A stretch of 64,000 bases of DNA from assembly GCF_035510375.1 (NCBI RefSeq), contig NZ_DATKHG010000055.1. The stretch is one strand, 5' to 3'. Shown piece by piece: positions 52,185 through 61,592 of the stretch. The notes beneath the pieces were generated by a model. It worked only from the letters and a program-made list of their open reading frames with translations. It was not told the DNA's origin and made no database searches. Source of the DNA: Paenibacillus_I sp035510375. GTDB taxonomy: Bacteria > Bacillota > Bacilli > Paenibacillales > Paenibacillaceae. A program made the translations under genes and the position numbers. Each line of letters begins with the position of its first letter. Within the stretch, counting starts at the first letter, position 1.

Positions 52185-53669
52185 ATGAACGATTCCGCCA
52201 ACCGGCACGGAAAAGTGCGGCGGGCCGCCCGCCGGGCGGCCCGGCTTGCCGCCTGGCCGAAGGCGTTCGCCGCGTATGCGGCGGGCAAGTGGATGGCGAT
52301 AGCCGCCGGCCGGCGCATGGCCAAAACCGCGCAGCGGCTCCGCCTCTCGGAACGGGCGGTGCGTGAGCTCCAAGCGGCGTGGGCGAAGCAGCAGGCGTAT
52401 CCCGCCGGAGCGGCGAATGCCTTGCTGGAGGCGGCGAAAGAGCCGGGTACGACGGAGCATCCCGGATCCGGCGGCGCCTCCGTCGTCTCCGGTTCATGGA
52501 GCTCCGGCGTTCTGCCGGGGCAGCTGCAGCCGATACCGGCGCCCGCGCTCGGCGAGCGGGAACGCGCCATCCTTCACCGTATCCGCGAGGAAACCGGACG
52601 GCTGAACCGCAACAACGCGACCCGCACGGAGGCGTACCGCGCCTTGTATTTCCGCGCCCCCAAGCTGCATTGGGCGCTGCTCGCCCATATGGTATCGCGC
52701 AACGGCGGCTGGAACATGACCGACCTGCAGGGCGAGCTGCTGCCCCGGCTGCTTGACGCGGAGAAGCGGGAAGCGACGTTCCGCATGCTCGAACGGGCGA
52801 ACGCGCTTATTTTTCACGACGCTTATCCGCAGCTGCTGCTGTACGAAGAGGGCAAGCGGCTCGGCCGGGATTTGTCATGGCTGCTGCCCGCGCTCGGCGT
52901 ATCCGGCTTCATGGTCCCGGTCTGGAAGCAGTTCAGCCGGCGGCAAGACCCCGTTCCGCTGACGGTTGCGCTTATTGTGAACGAGCAGCATTATATCGAG
53001 GAACGGGTCGTCCGCCATCCGGAATACCGGAAAAGCGTGCTCGACACGATGTTTTTCGGCTTTCAGTCGCTGCTGCAGCTCAATCAGGTCGTCTTCCCGT
53101 ACAAGCTTGATTGTACAATCGACGCCGATCGCCGAAATAATCCGAAGCCGGACGGGCTGCACAAAAACACGGGCGGCGGCCTCCGGCTTGCCGGTCTCAT
53201 TCTGGACAATTTCGACGACCTGCATGAGCGGATCGAATTCGGCAAACGGCTGTATGCCGTACTGTTCGGCATTCCGGAAATCCGCGAAGGCGTTCACCGG
53301 TTTGCCCTCGCCGTCCGCCATACCGGCTCGCGGGCCGATTATGCGCCGCATCTGTTCGCGCAGGTGCGGCAGCGCCCTCCTCAGCGGCCTTACCGGGAGC
53401 GGCTTGCCGGCCTCAAGCTCCGTCAGGGAGCCGATCCGCTGTACAGTCCCCGGCTCGGGGACGCATGGCCGGACCTCAGGGTGATGTCCGCGGAGCCCGG
53501 CGACTGGTTCACGGACGAAGCGGCAAATCCCCGCCGCATCGACCGCTTTTTCCAGGCGCTTCCGCTGCCGACCGTCTTCGAGATTACCAACGAATACGGC
53601 TTCGGCTTGGGCAAGCTGGAGATGGCGGTTATGGCTGCCGAAGAGCTGTCGGCCGGGCGTTTCGGATGA
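52185..53669 (+). CDS. DUF2515 family protein (YppC-like)
   Basis: 494 residues. The core from about 125 to the end (TRTEAYRALYFRAPKLHWALLAHMVSRNGGWNMTDL..., NEQHYIEERVV, FGFQSLLQLNQVVFPY) matches the DUF2515 family, of which Bacillus YppC is a member. No function is known and no catalytic motif is evident. The first ~115 residues are an Arg/Ala-rich extension with helical repeats of AARRAARLAAW type, plus a linker. AAGGAAAGGGGAG precedes ATG 52185. It stands alone before the c-di-GMP gene pair. Confidence 0.85.
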   Translation: MNDSANRHGKVRRAARRAARLAAWPKAFAAYAAGKWMAIAAGRRMAKTAQRLRLSERAVRELQAAWAKQQAYPAGAANALLEAAKEPGTTEHPGSGGASVVSGSWSSGVLPGQLQPIPAPALGERERAILHRIREETGRLNRNNATRTEAYRALYFRAPKLHWALLAHMVSRNGGWNMTDLQGELLPRLLDAEKREATFRMLERANALIFHDAYPQLLLYEEGKRLGRDLSWLLPALGVSGFMVPVWKQFSRRQDPVPLTVALIVNEQHYIEERVVRHPEYRKSVLDTMFFGFQSLLQLNQVVFPYKLDCTIDADRRNNPKPDGLHKNTGGGLRLAGLILDNFDDLHERIEFGKRLYAVLFGIPEIREGVHRFALAVRHTGSRADYAPHLFAQVRQRPPQRPYRERLAGLKLRQGADPLYSPRLGDAWPDLRVMSAEPGDWFTDEAANPRRIDRFFQALPLPTVFEITNEYGFGLGKLEMAVMAAEELSAGRFG

Positions 53670-53820
53670 CCGACGGCCCGCTCCGGATGAAGGCGGCTGA
53701 GCATTCCGGCCCGATTTTTACACCATATTTACAAGACAATGCGGCTCCGTTCACAATCGCTTGGTATATTGGAGTCGCGGAAATGACATATTCGGACAAA
53801 TTTCGCGAGGGGATCTGACG

Positions 53821-55287
53821 GTGGACGAGGTCGGGTACGGATTATTGGACCGTGAGTTGCTGCGCCGCGTGTCGGAGGAAATCGGTTCGAAAGACGTCGG
53901 GGTCGGCGTGATCTACGTGCAGATGCCCCGCGGCTCCGAGACGCCTGTGGACGGCTTAACGATATGGACGAAAACCGAGAAACGGATATTCTGGCATTGC
54001 CGGATGCACCCAGACTATTTTTTCTTCGTGCGCTCGGAACGTCGGGACGGGCACCGGGACGCTCTGAAGGCGCTGGAATCAGATATGCGCCAGCTGCTAG
54101 GAGCAGATTGCAACGACAGCAACGCGACCTGGCCGAAGCCGGCTTTCGGCGCTGGCGCGGTCACGCCGGGAGAGCCGGGGCGTTCGATCGAATCGGCTGT
54201 ATACAGGGCGATTATAGAAGCGGTGTCGCATGCGAACCGCGCAGCGGGGCCGATGGGAGGAAATACTCCGTTTCATGCCGGCGGCGGAATGCCCAAAGGG
54301 ACGGATAAAAGCCTTGCGCTGCAGATCGGGTCGCTTGCCGTGCCGATTCCGACCTTTCACCGTTCGACTCCGGTTTCGGAGGTGGCGGATTTTTTTGAGA
54401 GCGATCCGAAGGCTCAAGCGGCCGTTATTGTCGACGGCGGCAAGCCGGTCGGGCTGATCATGAAGGAGAAGCTGTACCGGCTGCTTGCCGGCAAATTCGG
54501 CCTTGCGCTGTATTGGAACCGGCCTGTCGAAAAAATGATGGACAGCTCGCCTTTGACGGTGCCCGCCGAGATGCCTCTCGAGCAGGCTTCCCAGCTCGCG
54601 ATGGCGCGCGATTTTCAGCAGCTGTACGATGTGGTGACGGTCACCCGGAACGGACAATTCGCCGGCGCGGCATCAATCCGCTCCATCCTTGAATCGATCA
54701 CCACGCTTCGCACCGAAGCGGCAAGGCTGGCGAACCCGCTGACCGGCTTGCCCGGCAACGAGGCGATCCAGCGGGAGATGGTTCGCCGGATCGAGGCGCG
54801 GCGGCCGTTCGCGGTTATTTATGCGGACCTTGATTATTTTAAATGGTTCAACGATTTTTTCGGCTTCCGCAAAGGGGACGAGCTGATTCGCTACACGGCG
54901 GAGGTGCTGGGGCAGACCGCGGCTTTAGCGGGCGGGCGCAGCGATTTTGTCGGGCATATCGGCGGAGACGATTTTATCGTGATGACGGATGCGGAGAACC
55001 CGGAAACGATATGCAGGCACGTAATATGGCGGTTCGACGGCGGGGTTCAGGCTTTCTATGAAGACGTTCAAGTGCGGGGGGTATGCGACAGGAACGGCAA
55101 TCCCGTCGCCCGCGACGGCGTAACGATTTCTTTGTGCCTGATTCAATGGGACGGCGAGCGTGCGGTTACGCCCGAGCAGTTCTCGGAGCAGTCCGCCCGC
55201 CTGAAGAAGCAGGCGAAGCGTCTGCCGGGCAGCGTGCTGGTTTCCGGCCGGATCGGCGACTATCAACATGGAGAGATCAAACGATGA
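53821..55287 (+). CDS. CBS-CBS-GGDEF protein, putative diguanylate cyclase
   Basis: 488 residues. An N-terminal region of about 170 residues of unknown fold is followed by two CBS domains (about 177-290) and a GGDEF domain (about 305-470) opened by NPLTGLPG. The signature is GGDDF at 381-385 rather than GGDEF or GGEEF, so activity is likely but not certain. No RxxD inhibitory site stands five residues before it. CBS domains suggest control by adenine nucleotides. GTG 53821 follows GAGGGGA at seven bases. It overlaps the EAL gene by four bases. Confidence 0.88.
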   Translation: MDEVGYGLLDRELLRRVSEEIGSKDVGVGVIYVQMPRGSETPVDGLTIWTKTEKRIFWHCRMHPDYFFFVRSERRDGHRDALKALESDMRQLLGADCNDSNATWPKPAFGAGAVTPGEPGRSIESAVYRAIIEAVSHANRAAGPMGGNTPFHAGGGMPKGTDKSLALQIGSLAVPIPTFHRSTPVSEVADFFESDPKAQAAVIVDGGKPVGLIMKEKLYRLLAGKFGLALYWNRPVEKMMDSSPLTVPAEMPLEQASQLAMARDFQQLYDVVTVTRNGQFAGAASIRSILESITTLRTEAARLANPLTGLPGNEAIQREMVRRIEARRPFAVIYADLDYFKWFNDFFGFRKGDELIRYTAEVLGQTAALAGGRSDFVGHIGGDDFIVMTDAENPETICRHVIWRFDGGVQAFYEDVQVRGVCDRNGNPVARDGVTISLCLIQWDGERAVTPEQFSEQSARLKKQAKRLPGSVLVSGRIGDYQHGEIKR

Positions 55288-56447
55288 GCAGCGTATGGCA
55301 TTCTGACAACAGGCACACGGAAACCGATCCGATGGGCATTATCTATTTGGGATGGAACGGCAGAGGCATTCAAGCGGCCGGATGGAAAGCCTTCTCCGTC
55401 CGGCTCTACGAGGAGCAGCGGCGCTTGTCTCCGACGATCGTCGGCAAGCAGTGGTGGGGAAAGGATCTGTTTCTCTTTGTGCGCAAGCCCAAGGAGGAGC
55501 CGGCTCCGTTCGAGGAATGGCTCCTGACGACGGCCCTGCAGCTGCGCGACCGATGGGGACGCGGCTTTTTGGATACATTTCCGGAGCCGACCGCCGCCGG
55601 CTGGCATCTTCATGCCGGCGTCTCCTCCCTGCAGGCCGGCAGCGGAGATTTGGAGGACGACGAGTGGTACGACTCCCTGAAACGCGCGCTTATACAGGGG
55701 GGGCGCTCCGATGCGATCGAGCAGCGGCTCAAGCGGCTGGCATTCGACCGCATCCTGCAGGAGCGGCGGATTCGAGCCGTTTATCAGCCGATTGTCTCGC
55801 TGGCGGACGGGAAACGGTTCGGCTTCGAGGCGCTTACCCGCGTCGACAGCGAGCGGTTTGAAGGCCCGCTGCAGCTGTTCAAGTTTGCGGAGGAGGAGGG
55901 CGAGTCGTTTGCGATCGACCTGCTGGCAAGGGAACGGGCGATTGACGGATGCGGCGCGCTGCGGAACGACCAGAAAATTTTCATCAATATGTCCGCGCAC
56001 ATTATGGACGACCCGCATTATACCCCGGGCCAAACGCTGAAGCTGCTGGAGCGGCGCGGGCTTTCTCCCAGCAACGTCGTGTTCGAGATCACCGAGCGAA
56101 GCTCGATCGACGATTTCTCGACCGCCGTCAAGACGCTTAATCATTATCGAAGCCAAGGCTACCAAATCGCCATCGACGATGCCGGGGCCGGGTACTCCTC
56201 GCTGCAGTCGATCGTCGAATTGCGGCCGGATTACATAAAAGTTGACCGTTCGCTAGTGAACCATATCGATCGTGACGAAATGAAGCAGCATCTGATGGGG
56301 ACGTTCGTAGGACTTGCGCGGAAAATGGGAATCGGCGTCATCGCCGAAGGCATCGAGCGGCAGGAGGAGCTTGAGCAGGTTAACGAGATGGGCGTGCATT
56401 ATGCCCAGGGTTATCTGCTGGGGAGACCAGTTGCGCAATTGGAATAA
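55284..56447 (+). CDS. EAL-domain cyclic-di-GMP phosphodiesterase
   Basis: 387 residues. The C-terminal EAL domain (about 155-385) has GFEALTR with EAL at 182-184, FINMSAH, FEITERSS, AIDDAGAGYSSL (Asp298-Asp299), IKVDRSLV and VIAEGIE, the set needed for metal binding and hydrolysis of c-di-GMP. The first ~150 residues are a separate domain with weak resemblance in layout to the N-terminus of the upstream cyclase (IIYLGWNGRGIQ... / VGVIYVQMPRG...). The ATG overlaps the stop of the cyclase gene, so synthesis and breakdown enzymes are made together. Confidence 0.92.
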   Translation: MSSVWHSDNRHTETDPMGIIYLGWNGRGIQAAGWKAFSVRLYEEQRRLSPTIVGKQWWGKDLFLFVRKPKEEPAPFEEWLLTTALQLRDRWGRGFLDTFPEPTAAGWHLHAGVSSLQAGSGDLEDDEWYDSLKRALIQGGRSDAIEQRLKRLAFDRILQERRIRAVYQPIVSLADGKRFGFEALTRVDSERFEGPLQLFKFAEEEGESFAIDLLARERAIDGCGALRNDQKIFINMSAHIMDDPHYTPGQTLKLLERRGLSPSNVVFEITERSSIDDFSTAVKTLNHYRSQGYQIAIDDAGAGYSSLQSIVELRPDYIKVDRSLVNHIDRDEMKQHLMGTFVGLARKMGIGVIAEGIERQEELEQVNEMGVHYAQGYLLGRPVAQLE

Positions 56448-56457
56448 GAGGGAAGCT

Positions 56458-56497
56458 TTTCGCGCAGGACGTGCGGAAGGCTTTTTTCTTTTATGCT
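56458..56497 (+). terminator. Terminator after the EAL gene
   Basis: GAAGCTTTTC pairs with GGAAGGCTT through a GC-rich middle, followed by TTTTTTCTTTT. Confidence 0.75.
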
Positions 56498-56502
56498 ATG
56501 AT
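56494..56502 (+). promoter_or_regulatory. Extended -10 promoter element of polA
   Basis: TGC then TATGAT (56497-56502), 31 bases before polA, directly behind the T run of the previous terminator. No -35 can be assigned. Confidence 0.45.
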
Positions 56503-56533
56503 AAGGGGTAGATTGCACAGGTGAGGTGTCGTT

Positions 56534-59194
56534 ATGGAGAAATGGATATTGATCGACGGCAACAGCATCGCGAGCCGGGCGTTCTATGCCATGCCGCCGC
56601 TTACCAATTCATCGGGGCTGCACACGAACGCCGTTTACGGATTTACGACCATGCTGCTCAGGCTCATCGAGGAGGAACGCCCGACGCATATGCTCGTCGC
56701 TTTCGACGCCGGGAAAGTCACGTTCCGCCACGAGGGCTATACGGAATATAAGGGAGGCCGCGACAAGACGCCGCCGGAGCTCTCGGAGCAATTCCCGGTG
56801 CTGAAGGATCTGCTCAAGGCGTTCGGCATCGCGCAGTTCGAGCTGCCGGGCTACGAAGCGGACGACATAATCGGCACCCTGACGCGCATGGCCGACGAAG
56901 CGGGCAAGGAAACGCTCGTCGTGACGGGCGACAAGGATATGCTGCAGCTTGCATCCGAGCATGTAACGATTGCGATTACGCGCAAGGGCATCAGCGAGGT
57001 GGACCGGTTCTCGCCCGAAGGGCTCGCGGAGAAGTACGGCTTGAAGCCGGAGCAGATCATCGACCTCAAGGGGCTGATGGGGGATGCGTCAGACAACATT
57101 CCGGGCATTCCCGGTGTCGGCGAGAAGACGGCGCTCAAGCTGCTGCACGAGTACGGCTCGGTCGAAGAGGTGCTCGCGCACGCGGACGAGCTGAAGGGCA
57201 AGATGAAGGAGAAGGTCGAGCAGCATAAGGATGACGCCGTCATGAGCAAAAAGCTCGCGACGATCTTCCGGGAAGTTCCGCTGGATCACGGGGCGGAGGA
57301 GATCGCCTACAACGGTTACGATCAGGCTGCTTTATCCGAGGCGTTCCGCAAGCTGGAGTTCCGTTCGCTGCTCGAGCGGCTCGACCTGCCTGCCGGAGGG
57401 GCGACGGCGGAGGCCGCGGCGGAAGCGGCCGCGGAGCTGAACGTCGTCCTGCTGGATGCGCGCACGTCATCGGAACTGACGGCGGACAAGCTGTCGGGCG
57501 TATGCGCGGTATACATCGAAGCAGCGGGCGAGAATCCGCATATCGCGACGCCGCTCGGCCTGGCGCTGGCGTGCGAAGCCGTCGTGTACGCCATGCCGTT
57601 CGAGGTGCTGCAGACGGACGGAGCGGCTCCGCTGCGCGATTGGCTGGCGAATCCCGAAGCGCGCAAGGAAGGCTATGATTGGCATAAAGCGGCGCTGGTG
57701 CTGTCCTGGCACGGCATCAAGCTGGCGGGCGCTTCGTTCGACGTGCAGCTGGCGGCTTATCTGCTCGATCCGACCGAAGCGAACGATTCGCTGAGCGGGC
57801 TATGCGCCCGGTATGGCCTGCCGGGTGTGGCGGCCGACGAGGACGTCTACGGCAAAGGCGCGAAATTCGCGGTACCGGCGCTCGACAAGCTGTGCACGCA
57901 TCTGGCGTTCAAGGCGGAAGCGGTGCGGCTGCTGGCGCCGAAGCAGAAGGAAGAGCTCGACGGGAACGGCATGAACAAGCTGTATTACGAGCTGGAGCAG
58001 CCGCTTTCCGACGTGCTTTTCGGGATGGAGCGGCAGGGTATTGCGGTTGACGCCGGCGAGATTGCGGCGCTCGGCAAAGAGCTGGAGAAAAATATCGCCG
58101 GTCTGATGCGCGGCATTTACGAGCATGCGGGCATGGAATTCAACATCAATTCCACGAAGCAGCTGGGCGAAATTCTGTTCGACAAGCTGGGGCTTCCCGT
58201 TAAAAAGAAAACGAAAACCGGCTATTCGACCGACGCCGAGGTGCTGGAGGAGCTGGCGCCTTATCACGAGATGGTGCGGCTTATTCTGGATTACCGCCAG
58301 CTGGCGAAGCTCCAATCCACCTACGTGGAGGGACTGCTCAAGGAGATCCGCAAGGAAACCGGCAAGGTGCATACCTATTACCGGCAGACGATCGCGGCGA
58401 CGGGCCGGCTGAGCAGCCAGTTCCCGAACCTGCAGAACATCCCGATCCGGCTGGAGGAAGGGCGCAAAATCCGCAAGGCATTCGTGCCCTCCGAGAAGGG
58501 CTGGTATATCCTTGCGGCGGATTATTCGCAGATCGAGCTGCGGGTGCTCGCGCATATATCGCGCGACGAGGGACTGATGGAAGCGTTCCGGACCGATATG
58601 GACATCCATACGAAGACGGCCATGGACGTGTTCGGCGTCGAAGCCAGACAGGTGGACGCGAACATGCGCCGGGCGGCCAAAGCCGTCAATTTCGGGATCG
58701 TGTACGGCATCAGCGACTTCGGGCTGTCCCAGAACCTGAAAATCACGCGCAAGGAAGCGGGCAGCTTCATCGAGCAATATTTTGCCGCGTTCAAGGGTGT
58801 GCGCAAATATATGGACGATATCGTGATCAGGGCCCGAGAGGACGGCTACGTCACGACGCTGCTGGAGAGGCGGCGCTATCTTCCGGAGATCAAGGCGTCC
58901 AACTTCAACCTCCGTTCGTTCGCGGAACGGACGGCCATGAACACGCCGATCCAGGGAACGGCCGCCGACATCATCAAGCTGGCGATGGTGAAAATGGACC
59001 GGGTGCTGAGAGAGCGCGGCTTGCGATCCCGGATGCTGCTGCAGGTGCATGACGAGCTGGTGTTCGAGGTGCCGGAAGACGAGCTGGAGACGATGAAAAC
59101 GCTCGTGCCGGACGTTATGGAGTCCGCCATCGAGCTGGACGTGCCGCTGAAGGCGGATGTCAATTACGGCGTCAACTGGTACGAGGCGAAATAA
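56534..59194 (+). CDS. polA: DNA polymerase I
   Basis: Fills gaps and removes primers in repair and lagging-strand maturation. It is 886 residues. The 5' nuclease domain (1-~290) has DGNSIASRAFY and DASDNIPGIPGVGEKTA. The middle domain (~300-470) has the 3'-5' exonuclease fold, but FDTET-type and other acidic exonuclease residues are not recognisable, as in Bacillus Pol I, so proofreading is probably absent. The polymerase domain has DYSQIELR (Asp663) and VHDELVFE (Asp840). AGGTGAGGTG lies upstream. It starts the polA-mutM-ytaF-coaE run. Confidence 0.97.
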   Translation: MEKWILIDGNSIASRAFYAMPPLTNSSGLHTNAVYGFTTMLLRLIEEERPTHMLVAFDAGKVTFRHEGYTEYKGGRDKTPPELSEQFPVLKDLLKAFGIAQFELPGYEADDIIGTLTRMADEAGKETLVVTGDKDMLQLASEHVTIAITRKGISEVDRFSPEGLAEKYGLKPEQIIDLKGLMGDASDNIPGIPGVGEKTALKLLHEYGSVEEVLAHADELKGKMKEKVEQHKDDAVMSKKLATIFREVPLDHGAEEIAYNGYDQAALSEAFRKLEFRSLLERLDLPAGGATAEAAAEAAAELNVVLLDARTSSELTADKLSGVCAVYIEAAGENPHIATPLGLALACEAVVYAMPFEVLQTDGAAPLRDWLANPEARKEGYDWHKAALVLSWHGIKLAGASFDVQLAAYLLDPTEANDSLSGLCARYGLPGVAADEDVYGKGAKFAVPALDKLCTHLAFKAEAVRLLAPKQKEELDGNGMNKLYYELEQPLSDVLFGMERQGIAVDAGEIAALGKELEKNIAGLMRGIYEHAGMEFNINSTKQLGEILFDKLGLPVKKKTKTGYSTDAEVLEELAPYHEMVRLILDYRQLAKLQSTYVEGLLKEIRKETGKVHTYYRQTIAATGRLSSQFPNLQNIPIRLEEGRKIRKAFVPSEKGWYILAADYSQIELRVLAHISRDEGLMEAFRTDMDIHTKTAMDVFGVEARQVDANMRRAAKAVNFGIVYGISDFGLSQNLKITRKEAGSFIEQYFAAFKGVRKYMDDIVIRAREDGYVTTLLERRRYLPEIKASNFNLRSFAERTAMNTPIQGTAADIIKLAMVKMDRVLRERGLRSRMLLQVHDELVFEVPEDELETMKTLVPDVMESAIELDVPLKADVNYGVNWYEAK

Positions 59195-59233
59195 CGCGGT
59201 TTTTCAGGTATAATGGGATAGGGTGATGACAAC

Positions 59234-60109
59234 ATGCCGGAATTGCCGGAGGTAGAAACGGTCCGCCGCACGCTGATCGAGCTGGTAGCGGGCAAGACGG
59301 TCGAACGGGTAACCGTCTCGCTGCCGCGCATTATTCAGCGGCCGGCCGAGCCGGAGCAGTTCGCCGATCTGCTTGCCGGACGTACGATCCTGACGGTGGA
59401 GCGCCGGGGCAAGTTTTTGCGGCTGCTGCTGGACGGGCTTACACTTGTGTCCCATCTGCGGATGGAGGGCCGGTACGGCCTTTACCGCAGCGGCGAGCCG
59501 GTGGAGAAGCATACGCACGTGATTTTTCATTTTACGGACGGCACGGAGCTGAGATACAGAGATGTCCGGCAGTTCGGGACGATGCACTTATTTGCGCCGG
59601 GCGAGGAATTTGAAAGCCCGCCTTTGAATAAACTTGGATTGGAGCCCCTTGAGGAGTCATTTACGCTGGACGAGCTGCGCAAGCTGCTCGGCGGGCGGCC
59701 CGGTCCGATCAAGCCGCTGCTGCTGAACCAGGCGTATGTCGTCGGGTTGGGCAACATTTATGCGGACGAGGCGTTGTTCAGCGCCGGGATTCATCCGGAG
59801 CGTCCCGCCGACTCGCTTAAGAAGGATGAATGGGAGCGGTTGTATGCCGCCATTCGCGGCACGCTCGCAAGAGCCGTCGAAGCCGGCGGTTCGTCGATCA
59901 AATCGTACGTGAACGGCCAGGGCGAGATGGGGATGTTCCAGCATTCTCTTCTCGTATACGGCCGCAAGAACGAGCCGTGCCCGCGCTGCGGCTCGGCGAT
60001 CGAGAAGACCGTGCTCGGCGGGCGCGGCACGCATTACTGCCACATCTGCCAGCCGCCCTTGCGCGGCAAGAGAAGCGCGCAGAGAAGCGGCGCACGCAAG
60101 GCGCGGTAA
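59234..60109 (+). CDS. mutM: Formamidopyrimidine-DNA glycosylase
   Basis: Removes 8-oxoguanine and formamidopyrimidines from DNA and cuts the backbone. It is 291 residues. MPELPEVETVRRTL supplies the catalytic Pro2 and Glu3; QAYVVGLGNIYADEALF is the helix-two-turn-helix; the C-terminal zinc finger has CPRCG and CHIC. The basic tail after the finger is longer than usual by about 15 residues. It has its own likely -10 (TATAAT, 59209-59214). Same neighbours as in Bacillus. Confidence 0.97.
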   Translation: MPELPEVETVRRTLIELVAGKTVERVTVSLPRIIQRPAEPEQFADLLAGRTILTVERRGKFLRLLLDGLTLVSHLRMEGRYGLYRSGEPVEKHTHVIFHFTDGTELRYRDVRQFGTMHLFAPGEEFESPPLNKLGLEPLEESFTLDELRKLLGGRPGPIKPLLLNQAYVVGLGNIYADEALFSAGIHPERPADSLKKDEWERLYAAIRGTLARAVEAGGSSIKSYVNGQGEMGMFQHSLLVYGRKNEPCPRCGSAIEKTVLGGRGTHYCHICQPPLRGKRSAQRSGARKAR

Positions 60110-60223
60110 CCGCGCGAGGCTATGCACGATGCACATGGGTGATCTCCCCGCATATGATGTACCAGACATGGGCGCCGGCGGCGCGGCTCGAGTCCGCGGC
60201 CGGCCATAGGGGAGGAACATCGC

Positions 60224-60982
60224 GTGCTCGTGCATTTGCTTTCGCTGCTCCTGCTGGCGTTCGCGGTCAGTCTGGACGGCTTCGGGGTAGGCGTGACGTA
60301 CGGCTTGCGCCACATTCGCATCCCTGTCTTCTCGATCGCCATCATCGCCGTATGCTCGGGCACCGTCATCGGCTTGTCGATGCTGGCCGGCGAATGGCTG
60401 ACGGCGTGGCTGTCGCCGATCGCCGCGCGTACGATCGGCGCGGTCATCCTGATCGCCATCGGCTGTATGGCGCTTTATCAGATCCTTCGGGGCCGTGACG
60501 GCCGGGGCGAAGCTGTGCCTCAGCGAGCCGCTGCCGGGGCCGGCTCAGGCGGCCATACCGATGGAAGGACGGGCGCCGCGCCGTTCGGGCCGCCGCCAAG
60601 CGGACGTTCGGCCGGGATTGGCTCGTCCGCCGCCGCGGTCGCCACGTTGATGAAAATCGAGCTGAAACGCTTCGGCCTTGTCATTCAGATTTTGCGAACG
60701 CCGCAAGCGGCCGACGTCGACCGGTCAGGCGTCATTTCGCCGTCCGAAGCGCTGTTGCTCGGCGCCGCCTTGTCGCTTGACTCGCTCGGCGCGGGGCTGG
60801 GCGCCGCGATGCTCGGCTTCTCGCCGCTGCTCACGGCAGTGTTTATCGCGGCCTCAAGCGGCTTGTTCCTGCTTATCGGCATGCGCGTCGGGCTTAGGAC
60901 GGCGGATTGGCGGGGAATGCGGGCGATGTCGGCCTTGCCGGGATTAATTTTGATCATAATGGGCATTACTAGATTGTTATGA
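60224..60982 (+). CDS. ytaF: Sporulation membrane protein YtaF (MntP-like)
   Basis: 252 residues with six hydrophobic segments arranged as two repeats: LAFAVSLDGFGVGVTYGLR in the first half and LGAALSLDSLGAGLGAAMLG in the second. The matching SLD motifs resemble the MntP manganese exporter family. A hydrophilic loop at about 95-140 separates the halves. In Bacillus ytaF sits between mutM and coaE and is expressed in sporulation; transport of a cation is inference. GTG 60224 follows GGGGAGG. Confidence 0.92.
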   Translation: MLVHLLSLLLLAFAVSLDGFGVGVTYGLRHIRIPVFSIAIIAVCSGTVIGLSMLAGEWLTAWLSPIAARTIGAVILIAIGCMALYQILRGRDGRGEAVPQRAAAGAGSGGHTDGRTGAAPFGPPPSGRSAGIGSSAAAVATLMKIELKRFGLVIQILRTPQAADVDRSGVISPSEALLLGAALSLDSLGAGLGAAMLGFSPLLTAVFIAASSGLFLLIGMRVGLRTADWRGMRAMSALPGLILIIMGITRLL

Positions 60983-60992
60983 GGTGAAGGAA

Positions 60993-61592
60993 ATGATCAT
61001 CGGATTGACCGGCGGAATCGCCTGCGGCAAAAGCACGGTCGGCGCCATGCTCGCAAGCCGCGGCGCGTTGCTCGTCGATGCCGACCGGGTCGCCAGGGAG
61101 GTCGTTCTCCCCGGCGAGCCGGCTTTGGCCGCCGTGGCCGCCGCGTTCGGACAAGCCGTCATGCAGGAGGACGGGACACTGAACCGGGCCAAGCTCGGCG
61201 AGACGGTTTTTGCCGACTCGGACAAGCTGCGCACGCTCGAGTCCATCCTGCATCCCGCGATCCGGTCGCGCATGTGGGAGCAGATGAACCGGGCAAAAGC
61301 GGAAGAGCCCGGGCGGCTGATCGTGGCGGATATTCCGCTGCTCTTTGAAACGAACCAGCAAGGGCTGTATGAGGGCGTACTGGTCGTTTACGTGCCGCGG
61401 GAGGTGCAACTGGCGCGGCTGCTGCTCCGCAACCCGGGGCTGACCGAGGCGCAGGCGCTGCAGCGGATCGAAACCCAAATGGACATCGAGCGGAAAAAGT
61501 CGCTGGCCGACTGGGTGATCGACAACAGCGGGACGATCGAGCAAACCGAGCGTCAGGTCGAAACTTTCTGGAACGGGTTGGTTCGGGCATGA
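60993..61592 (+). CDS. coaE: Dephospho-CoA kinase
   Basis: Last step of coenzyme A synthesis. It is 199 residues. The P-loop GLTGGIACGKST is at the N-terminus, followed by DADRVAREVV (CoA-binding) and VADIPLLFE. The start at 60993 is chosen because GAGGTGAAGGA lies directly upstream; the GTG inside that site is rejected. It ends with a four-base overlap with the lytic transglycosylase gene. The window therefore holds two separate CoA-pathway genes, coaBC and coaE. Confidence 0.96.
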   Translation: MIIGLTGGIACGKSTVGAMLASRGALLVDADRVAREVVLPGEPALAAVAAAFGQAVMQEDGTLNRAKLGETVFADSDKLRTLESILHPAIRSRMWEQMNRAKAEEPGRLIVADIPLLFETNQQGLYEGVLVVYVPREVQLARLLLRNPGLTEAQALQRIETQMDIERKKSLADWVIDNSGTIEQTERQVETFWNGLVRA

